From Thalassovita sp. (GTDB taxonomy: Bacteria > Pseudomonadota > Alphaproteobacteria > Rhodobacterales > Rhodobacteraceae), in assembly GCA_029212905.1 (NCBI GenBank), contig JARGPB010000001.1, positions 233,856-297,855 on the forward strand: a stretch of DNA of 64,000 bases, in the 5' to 3' direction. A program made the position numbers and the translations under genes. This document shows, piece by piece, positions 8,888-17,565 of the stretch; the first letter of the stretch is position 1, and each line of letters opens with the position of its first letter. Below the pieces are notes generated by a model, which did no database searches, was not told where the DNA came from, and worked only from the letters and a program-made list of their open reading frames with translations.

Positions 8888-9166
8888 CTAAAGTTGTCTA
8901 TATTTTTGAACCGCTGTCGCTTTCAAAGCCTCTTCTCCGTGGTTCGCAATGGCCTGACACCATTCAACAAATTCCTCATCGCTTAACCCATAGCGTTTTT
9001 GTGCCTCTGCCTGAGTAATCAACCCATAGAGAACCCCCCGCACAACCGCAGCTTTGCGGCTGGCCACCCATCGCCGGGTATCATCGGGCGGCAAATCAGC
9101 TTGGGTCATCACCCGGCCGTCAGGCAAATTCACCGCCCGGGGCCCCTCGACTTTCTTCAGATACAT
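8888..9166 (-). CDS. sciP: SciP-family CtrA inhibitor (DUF1153)
   Basis: A 92-residue protein of the DUF1153/SciP family, helix-turn-helix proteins that bind CtrA or its promoters and limit CtrA-driven transcription. The family signature is visible in LPPDDTRRWVASRKAAVV and ITQAEAQKRYGLSDEEFVEW. The start at 9166 is chosen because AAGGA lies eight bases upstream; an ATG at 9175 sits directly against the same site. The open frame runs much further upstream, but that part is antisense to mnmA. The sciP-ctrA order supports the call. Confidence 0.9.
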   Translation of the reverse strand: MYLKKVEGPRAVNLPDGRVMTQADLPPDDTRRWVASRKAAVVRGVLYGLITQAEAQKRYGLSDEEFVEWCQAIANHGEEALKATAVQKYRQL

Positions 9167-9289
9167 CGCAGTCATCCTTGCTCTTTGCGCCACAATCGGG
9201 GGCTGCGCCTTAACAAGGGGTGAAACGAGGGGCTTGAGAGTATGTAGGATTTTCCTATATTCTCGCAGACTTTCATGGGGACACGGCAC

Positions 9290-10429
9290 ATGCTGGACGA
9301 TACTGTTAAATTGAACTCGCTCGGCTTTGCGAAACCGCCGTCGGAAACCCGTGTGGTGGTGGCGATGTCGGGGGGCGTGGACAGCTCGGTCGTGGCGGCG
9401 ATGCTGGCCGAAGAGGGCTATGATGTCGTTGGCGTCACCCTGCAACTGTATGATCACGGTGCGGCCCTGGCAAAGAAAGGCGCCTGTTGCGCGGGAATCG
9501 ACATTCATGATGCCCGCCGTGTGGCCGAGGAAATGGGTTTCCCCCACTACGTCCTGGACTATGAAAACATTTTCCAAGAGGCGGTGATTGACGAATTCGC
9601 CGACAGTTATCTGGGAGGGGCCACCCCGGTGCCCTGCATCCGCTGTAATGAGCGCGTCAAATTCAAAGACCTGCTGGAAACCGCAAAGGATCTGGATGCC
9701 GACTGTATGGCGACAGGTCACTATATCCAGCGCAAACTGGGCCCCAACGGTCCCGAACTGCATTCAGCCGCTGACGCCAATCGCGATCAGTCCTATTTCC
9801 TGTTCTCGACCACGCCCGAACAGCTGGCTTATCTGCGCTTTCCGTTGGGGCACCTGCCCTCAAAGGATGCGACGCGCGCGCTGGCGGCGAAATACGGGCT
9901 GGCCGTTGCGGATAAACCCGACAGCCAGGATATCTGCTTTGTCCCCAACGGCAACTATGCCAGCGTTATCGAAAAGCTGCGCCCAGGCGCGGCGGAACCT
10001 GGCCAGATCGTCCATGCGGATGGGCGTGTGCTGGGCGAACATAACGGCGTCATCCACTATACCATCGGTCAGCGTCGCGGGCTGGGGATTGGCGGACTGT
10101 CTGACCCTCTGTACGTGGTAAAGCTGGATGTAGACACCAAGCAGGTGATCGTCGGCCCCAAAGAGCTGCTGTCCACCCGCACCATCCCTGTACGCGAAAT
10201 CAACTGGCTGGGCGATGAGCCGCTGACCTCGCGGGCAGAATGGCATGTCGCGGTCAAGGTCCGCTCGACCCGCCCCCCGCGCGAGGCAATCATCCGGCCC
10301 CTGACGGACACCACAGCCGAGGTAGAGCTGCTGACCGCCGAGGAAGGTGTGTCCCCCGGTCAGGCCTGTGTGTTCTATGAAACCACCGGCTCGCGCATCC
10401 TGGGCGGTGGCTGGATCTGGAAAGGTTAA
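9290..10429 (+). CDS. mnmA: tRNA-specific 2-thiouridylase MnmA
   Basis: Adds sulfur to uridine 34 of tRNA for Lys, Glu and Gln, using ATP. The PP-loop motif AMSGGVDSSVVAAML is near the N-terminus. The two catalytic cysteines sit in PCIRCNERVKF and DSQDICFVP, with the tRNA-contact segment GHYIQ between them. I prefer the ATG at 9290 over 9275 because GGGGA lies about eight bases before it. The stop is one base from the converging olsA stop. Confidence 0.96.
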   Translation: MLDDTVKLNSLGFAKPPSETRVVVAMSGGVDSSVVAAMLAEEGYDVVGVTLQLYDHGAALAKKGACCAGIDIHDARRVAEEMGFPHYVLDYENIFQEAVIDEFADSYLGGATPVPCIRCNERVKFKDLLETAKDLDADCMATGHYIQRKLGPNGPELHSAADANRDQSYFLFSTTPEQLAYLRFPLGHLPSKDATRALAAKYGLAVADKPDSQDICFVPNGNYASVIEKLRPGAAEPGQIVHADGRVLGEHNGVIHYTIGQRRGLGIGGLSDPLYVVKLDVDTKQVIVGPKELLSTRTIPVREINWLGDEPLTSRAEWHVAVKVRSTRPPREAIIRPLTDTTAEVELLTAEEGVSPGQACVFYETTGSRILGGGWIWKG

Positions 10430-10430
10430 C

Positions 10431-11258
10431 TTAACCCTGCGCGTCGGGCATCCCGGCGCACACGGCCTGCTCTGCATACGCAGCCAGTGATTTCCGGTTA
10501 GGGAATTCATCGACACGAACAGGCGCGTGATATTTCACGGTCACTTTGCCTTGGCTCGGGGCTGCCAGCACCTTTAGCAGGTGACCGGCAAAGTCCATAT
10601 CGCCCCACCAACCATAGAACCGAATATCTGCGCCCTTGGGGGCCTCATAAACCAAAGTCGCGGGCTGAATATGCAACTTATGCCTCAAGTGATCTGTAAA
10701 GAACGCCTGAAAAAGTGTTGATTTAAAAGGTAAAATCACAATACCATCTGTCGATGTTCCCTCGGGAAAGAACAGCAGCTTGTGCCCCGCCAGCAGGCGA
10801 TCTTCGAACACGTTCTGCTGGAGCTTCGCCTCCTTGCGATCCCGATTGATAAACACCGTCCCCGTCGCCCGCGCCAGCCAACCGATACCCGGCCAACCAG
10901 CCACTTCGGACTTGGCAACGAAATAGATCCTCTTTCGGGCATTCAACGCGAAAATATCCAACCAAGACACATGGTTAGCGACCACAGCGCCACGATGCCT
11001 CATGACTTCGCCTTCGGTTTCAAACCGAATTCCCATGATCCGAAACGCATTACGGCACACGAATTGAGTGATATGCGGTGTGACAGGCCGGTGCTGGCCG
11101 AAAATTGGCCTTTCGATCAAGCGGGTCAGCAACAGGACACCCAATCCCCCGAACACCAGAATGGCCAGAGGCACCCCTCGGATGACAGCGCGCAGCCAGC
11201 CCCGAACGCCAAGCGGCTCCAGCTCTGGTTCGGGCGGCATATCCCAGCTTAGGTTCAC
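10431..11258 (-). CDS. olsA: lysophospholipid/lyso-ornithine lipid O-acyltransferase (OlsA/PlsC family)
   Basis: PlsC-type acyltransferase of 275 residues. A membrane segment lies near residues 28-47. The HX4D motif NHVSWLD is near residue 94, and the substrate-binding FPEGTSTDG block near residue 165. Its start overlaps the stop of the olsB-like gene by four bases, so the pair matches the known olsBA arrangement that makes phosphorus-free ornithine lipid. On that context it is more likely an ornithine-lipid acyltransferase than plain PlsC, although OlsA of Rhodobacter can do both. Confidence 0.88.
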   Translation of the reverse strand: MNLSWDMPPEPELEPLGVRGWLRAVIRGVPLAILVFGGLGVLLLTRLIERPIFGQHRPVTPHITQFVCRNAFRIMGIRFETEGEVMRHRGAVVANHVSWLDIFALNARKRIYFVAKSEVAGWPGIGWLARATGTVFINRDRKEAKLQQNVFEDRLLAGHKLLFFPEGTSTDGIVILPFKSTLFQAFFTDHLRHKLHIQPATLVYEAPKGADIRFYGWWGDMDFAGHLLKVLAAPSQGKVTVKYHAPVRVDEFPNRKSLAAYAEQAVCAGMPDAQG

Positions 11259-12034
11259 CCGTTAAGTCCCTTTGAATAAATACTTTTTTGCTTTTCATTC
11301 ATACGGGACGTGTCCATGATCAAACAGACATCAATCGTGTTAAACGCATGATCAATATAGGCTCCATCCCCGACAAATCCCCCCAGTCTCAGATAGGCCT
11401 TGATCAACGCTGGCACGGCCAGCATCGCTGCTTTTCGGTCCAGCAAATCGAGAGGCAACAAGTCCATCCGCGTGCCTTGCTCGGGTCGGACTGTGACGCG
11501 CAGATCCTCAGGGGCAAGATGATTAGTATGCAACATCGTTAACGGCTGCGCCAAAGCAGCAGGGTCCGTGCCATGGAAACTGGCCGCGCCAAACAGTATT
11601 TCAACTTCGTGCTCGAAAACATACGCCGCCAGAGCATTCCACAGGTGGAACATTGCCGCCCCCCCGCGATACTCTGTATGCAGGCAAGACCGGCCCAGTT
11701 CCAACAGCTTGCGCCCGGTTTGCTTCAGCGCGGTCAGGTCATATTCGTCCTCAGAGTAAAACTGCCCTGCCGCCTGAGCCTGATCATCCCGCAAGACCCG
11801 GTAGACCCCGACGATCTGCTCCGAAACATCGCCGCCGCGCGCTTTGTCCAGCAGCATCAAATGGTCAAAATAGGGGTCAAACCTGTCGATCTCCAATCTG
11901 GCAGTGTGATCGACCAAGGCCCCGCCACCGCCCAATTCATCGACGAAAACCTCGTATCGAAGCCGCTGAGCAGCGCGCAGATCCTCGGCGGATTCAGCAA
12001 GTTTTACAAGGAATTGCGGTGTGTTCTGCGTCAT
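11255..12034 (-). CDS. olsB: ornithine N-acyltransferase OlsB (GNAT-like)
   Basis: Transfers a 3-hydroxyacyl chain from ACP to ornithine, the first step in ornithine lipid. Typical blocks are RLRYEVFVDELGG at the N-terminus, KLLELGRSCLHTEYRGGAAMF in the middle, and LFGAASFHGTDP. The start at 12034 (protein beginning MTQNTPQF) is favoured because the ATG at 12079 has no ribosome site. It is coupled to olsA by a four-base overlap. Ornithine lipids often replace phospholipids under phosphate limitation; no Pho box was recognised upstream. Confidence 0.9.
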   Translation of the reverse strand: MTQNTPQFLVKLAESAEDLRAAQRLRYEVFVDELGGGGALVDHTARLEIDRFDPYFDHLMLLDKARGGDVSEQIVGVYRVLRDDQAQAAGQFYSEDEYDLTALKQTGRKLLELGRSCLHTEYRGGAAMFHLWNALAAYVFEHEVEILFGAASFHGTDPAALAQPLTMLHTNHLAPEDLRVTVRPEQGTRMDLLPLDLLDRKAAMLAVPALIKAYLRLGGFVGDGAYIDHAFNTIDVCLIMDTSRMNEKQKSIYSKGLNG

Positions 12035-12150
12035 ATGCCCTGCCCCCCAACGAGCTTTACCCGCTTTTAGGGAAGCCAAATTGGAAAATCAATATTGCGA
12101 GGCAGCACTTTACTAAACCTCAAGTTGTGTTAGCCTTTTGTTAACTTTGG

Positions 12151-12333
12151 TCAGTCATCAAAGACAGGAACAAGAAGGACACGAGACCCGTTGATCACAA
12201 CCTTGCCTGCTTCGGGAAAATTCACGGTGATTTTTCCGCGGATATTTGACTGGACCTGCCCAACACCCCATTCGGGGCAATCGGGGTGCTGCACCCGCAT
12301 ACCAGGTTCAAGAAAGGCATTCAGATCATCCAT
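12151..12333 (-). CDS. DUF3553 small protein
   Basis: A 60-residue protein containing the short DUF3553 domain, with the pattern PGMRVQHPDCPEWGVGQVQ followed by GKITVNFPEAGKVVI. This resembles the small beta-barrel (CarD/UvrD-C-like) fold that touches RNA polymerase or helicases. The function is unknown. The start at 12333 matches the domain boundary. It is divergent from chpT with 20 bases between the starts. Confidence 0.8.
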   Translation of the reverse strand: MDDLNAFLEPGMRVQHPDCPEWGVGQVQSNIRGKITVNFPEAGKVVINGSRVLLVPVFDD

Positions 12334-12353
12334 TTGGGTCCACTTTCGGAGGC

Positions 12354-12959
12354 ATGGTTTTGTCACACAATACCCTTGAACTCAGCGCATTGATAGGGTC
12401 GCGCATCTGTCACGACCTGATCAGCCCGATTGGCGCGATTGGCAACGGATTGGAGCTGTTGCAAATGGGAATGCCGCCTTCCTCTGAAATGTCGCTTATT
12501 GCCGAAAGCGTTGAAAACGCCAACGCGCGGGTGCGATTTTTCCGAGTGGCGTTTGGTCGCGCGACCGCGGACCAACGCGTGAATATCAACGAAGTTGACG
12601 CGATATTGCGGGACATATCCAAAGGCGGCCGTTTTGCGATGCACTTCAGCTGCGATACAGCGCCGGATCGTCAGGGGCTGCGAGCCGCTTTCCTGGCCGC
12701 GATGTGTGTGGAAAGCGTGCTCCCCTTTGGCGGCGAGATCGCGCTGACCGTCAAAGATGGCACTTGGGTCGTTTCGGGAATTGGCCGTCGAGCACAGATT
12801 GATGAAACGCTTTGGTCTGATCTGAACAACTTGACAGCAGGCTCTGTGGATCTGAGCGCGGGTCAGGTTCAGTTTGCACTTCTCCCCGGCCTTCTGGCCG
12901 AGATGGGCCGACCGGCCGAGGCGACGTACACTGACACCTCGGCCACGATCCGGTTTTAG
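12354..12959 (+). CDS. chpT: histidine phosphotransferase ChpT
   Basis: ChpT passes phosphate from the CckA hybrid kinase to CtrA and CpdR. The phospho-accepting histidine lies in SRICHDLISPIGAIGNGLELL near residue 20, in a two-helix dimerisation domain, followed by a degenerate ATPase-like domain. GGAGG at 12348-12352 sits one base from the ATG at 12354 but seven bases before an in-frame TTG at 12360, so the true start may be that TTG. It converges with proA with a four-base stop overlap, within 5 kb of ctrA and sciP. Confidence 0.88.
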   Translation: MVLSHNTLELSALIGSRICHDLISPIGAIGNGLELLQMGMPPSSEMSLIAESVENANARVRFFRVAFGRATADQRVNINEVDAILRDISKGGRFAMHFSCDTAPDRQGLRAAFLAAMCVESVLPFGGEIALTVKDGTWVVSGIGRRAQIDETLWSDLNNLTAGSVDLSAGQVQFALLPGLLAEMGRPAEATYTDTSATIRF

Positions 12960-14209
12960 GGGCGCACAGCCCCATCACCATCGACCAGATATTTGAAGCT
13001 GGTCAACTGAGCCGCGCCAACCGGGCCGCGTGCATGCATTTTGCCGGTGGCGATACCAATTTCGGCGCCCATACCGAACTCGCCGCCATCGGCGAACTGG
13101 GTCGAGGCATTCCGCATCAGGATCGCGCTATCGAGCCGCTCAAAGAACCGCCCTGCCACGGCGTCATTCTCGGTGATCACACAATCAGTGTGGCTGGAAC
13201 TGTACTTCCGAATATGGGCAATCGCACCATCCACATCCTCGACGACCTTGGCGGCGATGATGCTGTCCAGGTATTCCTTACCCCAATCCTCGTCCGAGGC
13301 GGGCACCGAGCCATTCAGCCCCTCTGCCCGCACTTCGACACCCGCCTCCATCAGCGCGCGCACCAGATCGGCGCCCAGCGTGTCGGCGATATCCTTGTGA
13401 ATCAGCAAACATTCCGCCGCGCCACAAATCCCTGTCCGGCGGGTCTTCGCGTTCATCACCACGTTCAGGGCCTTAACCGGGTCGGCGTCCTTGTCCACAT
13501 AGATGTGAACGATGCCCTCTAGATGGGCGAATACGGGCACGCGCGCCTCGCGCTGGACCAGGCCGACCAGCCCCTTGCCGCCACGCGGCACGATCACATC
13601 CACATAGTCCGTCATCGTTAACAACGCCTGAACAGCGGCGCGATCACGTGTCGGCACCAGCTGCACCGCGTCCTCGGGCAGGTTGGCGGCCTTCAGACCT
13701 TCGACCAGACAGGCATGGATCGCGCTGGATGAATGAAAGCTTTCCGAGCCCCCCCGCAGGATCACCGCATTGCCAGATTTCAGACAAAGCGCACCCGCAT
13801 CCGCTGTCACGTTCGGACGGCTTTCATAGATCACGCCGATCACGCCCAGAGGCGTCCGTACGCGACGGATATGCAGCCCCGAGGGCATGTCCCATTCGGC
13901 CAGAACTTCGCCAACGGGGTCAGCCTGTTCAGCGACGGCGCGCAATCCGTTCACGATGCCCATGATGCGTTCTTCGTCCAGCATCAGGCGGTCCATCATT
14001 GCGGAGCTCAGGCCTTTTTCGCGACCATAGTCCAGATCTTTGGCGTTTGCCTCGATAATTTCGCCGCGATTTTTCCAAACCGCGTCTGCCGCTGCAATCA
14101 ACGCCGCGTGTTTCCGTTCTGCATTGGCAAATCCCAGCTCGGCCGAGGCGGCCTTGGCGCGCTTGCCCAGATCGTTCATCAGCGCCTGGATATCCATTTC
14201 GTCTTTCAT
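12956..14209 (-). CDS. proA: gamma-glutamyl phosphate reductase ProA
   Basis: Reduces glutamyl phosphate to glutamate semialdehyde with NADPH in proline synthesis. The aldehyde-dehydrogenase fold is visible: TPLGVIGVIYESRPNVTADA near residue 120, PRGGKGLVGLVQ, and the catalytic cysteine in RRTGICGAAECLLIH. 417 residues is typical. GGAGG lies six bases before the start. It is downstream of proB by 39 bases, giving the order obgE-proB-proA. Confidence 0.97.
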   Translation of the reverse strand: MKDEMDIQALMNDLGKRAKAASAELGFANAERKHAALIAAADAVWKNRGEIIEANAKDLDYGREKGLSSAMMDRLMLDEERIMGIVNGLRAVAEQADPVGEVLAEWDMPSGLHIRRVRTPLGVIGVIYESRPNVTADAGALCLKSGNAVILRGGSESFHSSSAIHACLVEGLKAANLPEDAVQLVPTRDRAAVQALLTMTDYVDVIVPRGGKGLVGLVQREARVPVFAHLEGIVHIYVDKDADPVKALNVVMNAKTRRTGICGAAECLLIHKDIADTLGADLVRALMEAGVEVRAEGLNGSVPASDEDWGKEYLDSIIAAKVVEDVDGAIAHIRKYSSSHTDCVITENDAVAGRFFERLDSAILMRNASTQFADGGEFGMGAEIGIATGKMHARGPVGAAQLTSFKYLVDGDGAVRP

Positions 14210-14248
14210 CTCTGACCTCCGGTTTCCGTGTCAGTTAGTATTCTGGCG

Positions 14249-15355
14249 TCAAATCGCCATATCATCCCGATGGATCAGCGCCGCCCGGCCCGGATAGCCC
14301 AAGATCGTCTCGATCTTGGCCGAATGGTGGCCCTTGATCCGCAGGGCCTCTTCTGCCGTGTATCGGCTAAGCCCCTGCCCTAATTTGTGCCCGTCTGGGC
14401 CCAGGATGGCTACGGGATCACCGCGGCCAAAGGCTCCTGTTACATTCTGCACGCCTGCGGGTAGCAGGCTTTTGCCTTTGCCAAGCGCTGTAACAGCACC
14501 AGCATCTACGACCACATCGCCCTTGGGTTTCATCGAGTGAATCCAACGCTTTCGCGCCAAATGCGGATCGTCTTTTGCCAGAAACCAGGTGACATTTGCA
14601 CCGTCATTTAGCGCGCTCAGCGGGCGCATGACGGACCCTTCGGTGATCGCCATGTCACAGCCGCCCGCGTTGGCCATCTTAGCCGCCATCAGCTTGGTGA
14701 TCATGCCGCCTTTGGACAGGCCGGACACACCTTCGCCTGCCATAGCTTCGATTTCTGGGGTGATCTCGTCGATCACATCATAACGCCGTGCATTGGGGTC
14801 AGTCTGCGGATTAGACGAATAGAACCCATCCACGTCCGACAGTAAGATCAACTGATCCGCGCCTACAGTCACCGCAACCTGAGCTGCCAGCCGGTCATTG
14901 TCCCCATAGCGGATTTCATCCGTGGCGACGGTGTCATTTTCATTCACGATAGGCACGACGCCCAGCTTGACCAGGGTTTCCAGGGTGGCGCGGCTGTTCA
15001 GATACCGACGACGGTTTTCACTGTCCTCAAGTGTCACCAGAACCTGCCCGGTGGTGATACCCAAGGGCGTCAGCACCTCCTCATAGGCACGAGCCAGTCT
15101 AATCTGACCGACAGCCGCTGCGGCCTGTGTCTGCTCAAGCAAGAGATCCTTGCCCGGCAGGCTTAGAATGCCACGCCCTAACGCGATCGACCCCGAGGAC
15201 ACGAGGATCACGTCCTTGCCCAGGGATTTCAGCCAGGCCACATCCTGGGCCAGCCCCTTTAGCCAATCAGCACGCAAACGTCCCGTGGTCCGATCCACCA
15301 ACAAGGCCGACCCGATCTTGATGACCAAACGGTTCGCGCTGGTTAGGGACGCCAC
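14249..15355 (-). CDS. proB: glutamate 5-kinase ProB
   Basis: Phosphorylates glutamate at the gamma-carboxyl, the committed and normally proline-inhibited step of proline synthesis. The amino-acid kinase domain shows VIKIGSALLVD, LVSSGSIALGRG and IVNENDTVA; a PUA domain follows from about residue 280. Length, 368 residues, matches the PUA-containing form. It overlaps the end of obgE by 13 bases, so translation is likely coupled. Confidence 0.97.
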   Translation of the reverse strand: MASLTSANRLVIKIGSALLVDRTTGRLRADWLKGLAQDVAWLKSLGKDVILVSSGSIALGRGILSLPGKDLLLEQTQAAAAVGQIRLARAYEEVLTPLGITTGQVLVTLEDSENRRRYLNSRATLETLVKLGVVPIVNENDTVATDEIRYGDNDRLAAQVAVTVGADQLILLSDVDGFYSSNPQTDPNARRYDVIDEITPEIEAMAGEGVSGLSKGGMITKLMAAKMANAGGCDMAITEGSVMRPLSALNDGANVTWFLAKDDPHLARKRWIHSMKPKGDVVVDAGAVTALGKGKSLLPAGVQNVTGAFGRGDPVAILGPDGHKLGQGLSRYTAEEALRIKGHHSAKIETILGYPGRAALIHRDDMAI

Positions 15356-16380
15356 GTCTCTTCCTCTTCATCGGATTTCTTCAGGCGCAGTCGGTTCTCG
15401 TCGATCTGAGCACGCAGGGCCCGCAACACCTGATCCACGCCTTCACGCGACACGCCAGACATCATCATGACACGGCCGCCACATGCGACCTCCAGCTCTT
15501 CGCGGAGAAAGGCGCGCTCCTCCTCGTCCAGCGCGTCGATCTTGTTCAGCACGGTCACACGAGGTTTATCCGCCAGATCGCCGCCATACAGCTCCAACTC
15601 TTTGATGATGGTGCGATAATCTTCGATCAACGTCCCCGAGCTGCCGTCGACCAGGTGCAACAACACCGCGCAACGTTCAACATGACCCAGGAACAGATCG
15701 CCCAGACCGCGGCCCTCGCTGGCGCCTTCGATCAGGCCGGGAATGTCGGCAACAACGAATTCAACCCCATCAATACCCACAACGCCCAGATTGGGGTGCA
15801 GCGTGGTAAAGGGATAGTCAGCAATCTTCGGGCGCGCATTCGACGTGGCGGCCAAGAAGGTCGATTTGCCCGCATTGGGCATCCCCAACAGGCCCACATC
15901 CGCGATCAGTTTCAAACGCAGCCATAGGGTCCGTTCGACGCCTTCTTGGCCCGGATTGGACCGGCGCGGTGCCTGGTTGGTCGAGCTTTTGAAATGCAGG
16001 TTGCCCCAGCCGCCATTGCCGCCCTTGGCCAGCAATACGCGCTGCCCGACCTCGGTCATATCGGCAATCACGGTTTCCTGGTCTTCGTCCAGAACCTCGG
16101 TTCCGACGGGCACCCGCAGGATGATGTCGTCGCCATCCGCGCCTGTGCGTTGACGCCCCATACCCGGCACGCCGTTCGCGGCAAAAAAGTGTTGCTGATA
16201 GCGGAAATCAATCAGTGTATTCAGACCGTCCACGGCCTCGGCCCAGACAGAGCCGCCCGTACCGCCGTCACCGCCATCGGGGCCGCCATATTCGATGTAC
16301 TTCTCCCGACGGAAGCTGATACAGCCTCCCCCGCCAGAGCCGGAGCGAATATAGACCTTTGCGAGATCAAGAAATTTCAT
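15343..16380 (-). CDS. obgE: Obg-family GTPase ObgE/CgtA
   Basis: Essential GTPase acting in large-subunit ribosome assembly and stress signalling. The glycine-rich Obg fold occupies residues 1-158 (RSGSGGGGCISFRREKYIEYGGPDGG). The G domain follows with G1 GMPNAGKSTF, G3 DIPG and G4 NKIDAL. A C-terminal domain is nearly absent, with only a short charged tail (KKSDEEEETW), as in many alphaproteobacteria. The order rplU-rpmA-small gene-GNAT-obgE is common in this group. Confidence 0.97.
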   Translation of the reverse strand: MKFLDLAKVYIRSGSGGGGCISFRREKYIEYGGPDGGDGGTGGSVWAEAVDGLNTLIDFRYQQHFFAANGVPGMGRQRTGADGDDIILRVPVGTEVLDEDQETVIADMTEVGQRVLLAKGGNGGWGNLHFKSSTNQAPRRSNPGQEGVERTLWLRLKLIADVGLLGMPNAGKSTFLAATSNARPKIADYPFTTLHPNLGVVGIDGVEFVVADIPGLIEGASEGRGLGDLFLGHVERCAVLLHLVDGSSGTLIEDYRTIIKELELYGGDLADKPRVTVLNKIDALDEEERAFLREELEVACGGRVMMMSGVSREGVDQVLRALRAQIDENRLRLKKSDEEEETWRP

Positions 16381-16428
16381 GGTCGTCTCCTATCGCAAAG
16401 GCGTTGCAGTTCGCAATCCGGTCTTTGC

Positions 16429-16968
16429 TCAATCCAGTTTTCGGCTATAGGTCCAAGTGGCGACTTTGCCGTTGCGCGCTACCGAAAACGTCTCGGCATC
16501 GCCCAAGTATTCAAATCCACAATTTGTGAGCACACGCGCAGAGGCCGGGTTCTCTTGAAACACCTCGGCGAACAGCGTGCAGCACTTTTGCGGGTTGGCT
16601 TCAATCAATGCACCCACAGCCTGCGAGGCAAGCCCCGTGTTCCAGAACGCCGGCGCAACCCAATATCCGATTTCGGATTGGTTGCGGTCCATCCGCTGCA
16701 TCGAGATCAGCCCCATGACTTCGCAGGCACCCGATTTACCGCCGTCAATAGCCCAGACATCCTCGGACCGATCATCGGCCATCGCACGGGCGATAAACGC
16801 CTCGGTCGCGCCGGGCGGCAGCGGGTGTGGGATCGAACGCGTATTTTTCGCCACGCGCGGGTCGCCCCCATACATTGCGATCAACCCCTGATCGGACTTG
16901 CGCAAAGGGCGCAGGTCAAACCGTTCTGTTTCTATCACACGCTGGTTGGGGATCTTGTCCAACATCAT
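16429..16968 (-). CDS. GNAT N-acetyltransferase (RimJ/RimL type)
   Basis: A 179-residue acetyltransferase of the RimJ/RimL-like group. Visible family features are TERFDLRPLRKSD at the N-terminus, IGYWVAPAFWNTGLASQAV (the acetyl-CoA loop region) and NPASARVLTNCGFEYLG near the C-terminus. The substrate is unknown. The start overlaps the stop of the small gene upstream (ATGA), so the two are probably translated together. It lies 48 bases upstream of obgE. Confidence 0.88.
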   Translation of the reverse strand: MMLDKIPNQRVIETERFDLRPLRKSDQGLIAMYGGDPRVAKNTRSIPHPLPPGATEAFIARAMADDRSEDVWAIDGGKSGACEVMGLISMQRMDRNQSEIGYWVAPAFWNTGLASQAVGALIEANPQKCCTLFAEVFQENPASARVLTNCGFEYLGDAETFSVARNGKVATWTYSRKLD

Positions 16969-17207
16969 ACTTTTACTCCTCCAAAAACACCCGAGGATTC
17001 TGCCCCTTTTGCGGGCCGTACCTCTGCTCCTCCAGCAAAGCTCGGCCCAAGGCTAAAACCAAAGAATGTCAAAGACATGGCAACCATTTTATCGCATTCA
17101 AGTGCGATGCAGGCTGACAAATCCGAGAGCACACACCCTACCTGACGCATCATTTCGATAGCGCGGTCAGGACAGGTCAGGTTTTCCAGCAGTCTGGCAA
17201 CGAACAT
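16965..17207 (-). CDS. 80-residue protein of unknown function, coupled to the GNAT gene
   Basis: Not recognised. The start at 17207 is well supported by GAGGAGG six bases upstream, and the stop overlaps the GNAT start by four bases, which argues for a real gene. The first half looks helical with several cysteines (LTCPDRAIEMMRQVGCVLSDL). The middle has a mildly hydrophobic stretch (MVAMSLTFFGFSLG) and the tail is glycine-rich. It may be a partner or leader for the acetyltransferase; that is inference. Confidence 0.65.
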   Translation of the reverse strand: MFVARLLENLTCPDRAIEMMRQVGCVLSDLSACIALECDKMVAMSLTFFGFSLGPSFAGGAEVRPAKGAESSGVFGGVKV

Positions 17208-17225
17208 ATGTTGCCTCCTCAAACG

Positions 17226-17256
17226 AAAAAGGGGACCGGCGGTTTGCCGATCCCCT
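17226..17256 (-). terminator. rho-independent terminator of rplU-rpmA
   Basis: On the - strand AGGGGATCGGC pairs with GCCGGTCCCCT (one mismatch) around a 5-base loop, followed by TTTTTCG. It lies 27 bases after rpmA and just before the ribosome site of the 80-residue gene, so it also separates the ribosomal pair from the GNAT-obgE group. Confidence 0.85.
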
Positions 17257-17282
17257 AATGCACTTTTGCCCTTAAGGTCGGC

Positions 17283-17552
17283 TTACTCAGCGGCCTCCGC
17301 CACTGGCAGAACCGAAATAAAGGTGCGGCCCTTGAGGCCTTTGTGGAAGGTCACTTTGCCCTCGCAGGTCGCAAAGATCGTGTGGTCACGACCCATGCCA
17401 ACACCCTCGCCCGGCCACCACTTGGTGCCGCGCTGACGCGCGATGATGTTGCCGGGGATCGCAGCCTGACCACCATACAGTTTCACGCCAAGGCGGCGAC
17501 CAGCAGAGTCGCGACCGTTCCGGGATGAACCGCCAGCTTTCTTATGTGCCAT
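17283..17552 (-). CDS. rpmA: 50S ribosomal protein L27
   Basis: Large-subunit protein reaching the peptidyl transferase centre. The start MAHKKAGGSSRNGRDSAGRR is diagnostic. The GNIIARQRGTKWWPGEGVGMG block shows the usual W-P-G variation, and the protein ends soon after FHKGLKGRTF. 89 residues is typical. It lies 13 bases downstream of rplU. Confidence 0.98.
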   Translation of the reverse strand: MAHKKAGGSSRNGRDSAGRRLGVKLYGGQAAIPGNIIARQRGTKWWPGEGVGMGRDHTIFATCEGKVTFHKGLKGRTFISVLPVAEAAE

Positions 17553-17565
17553 CTTTCGTTACTCC

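Noticed and set aside
8888..9763. 291-residue leftward protein including sciP
   Set aside because: The N-terminal two thirds are antisense to mnmA; the ribosome site and family alignment put the true start at 9166.
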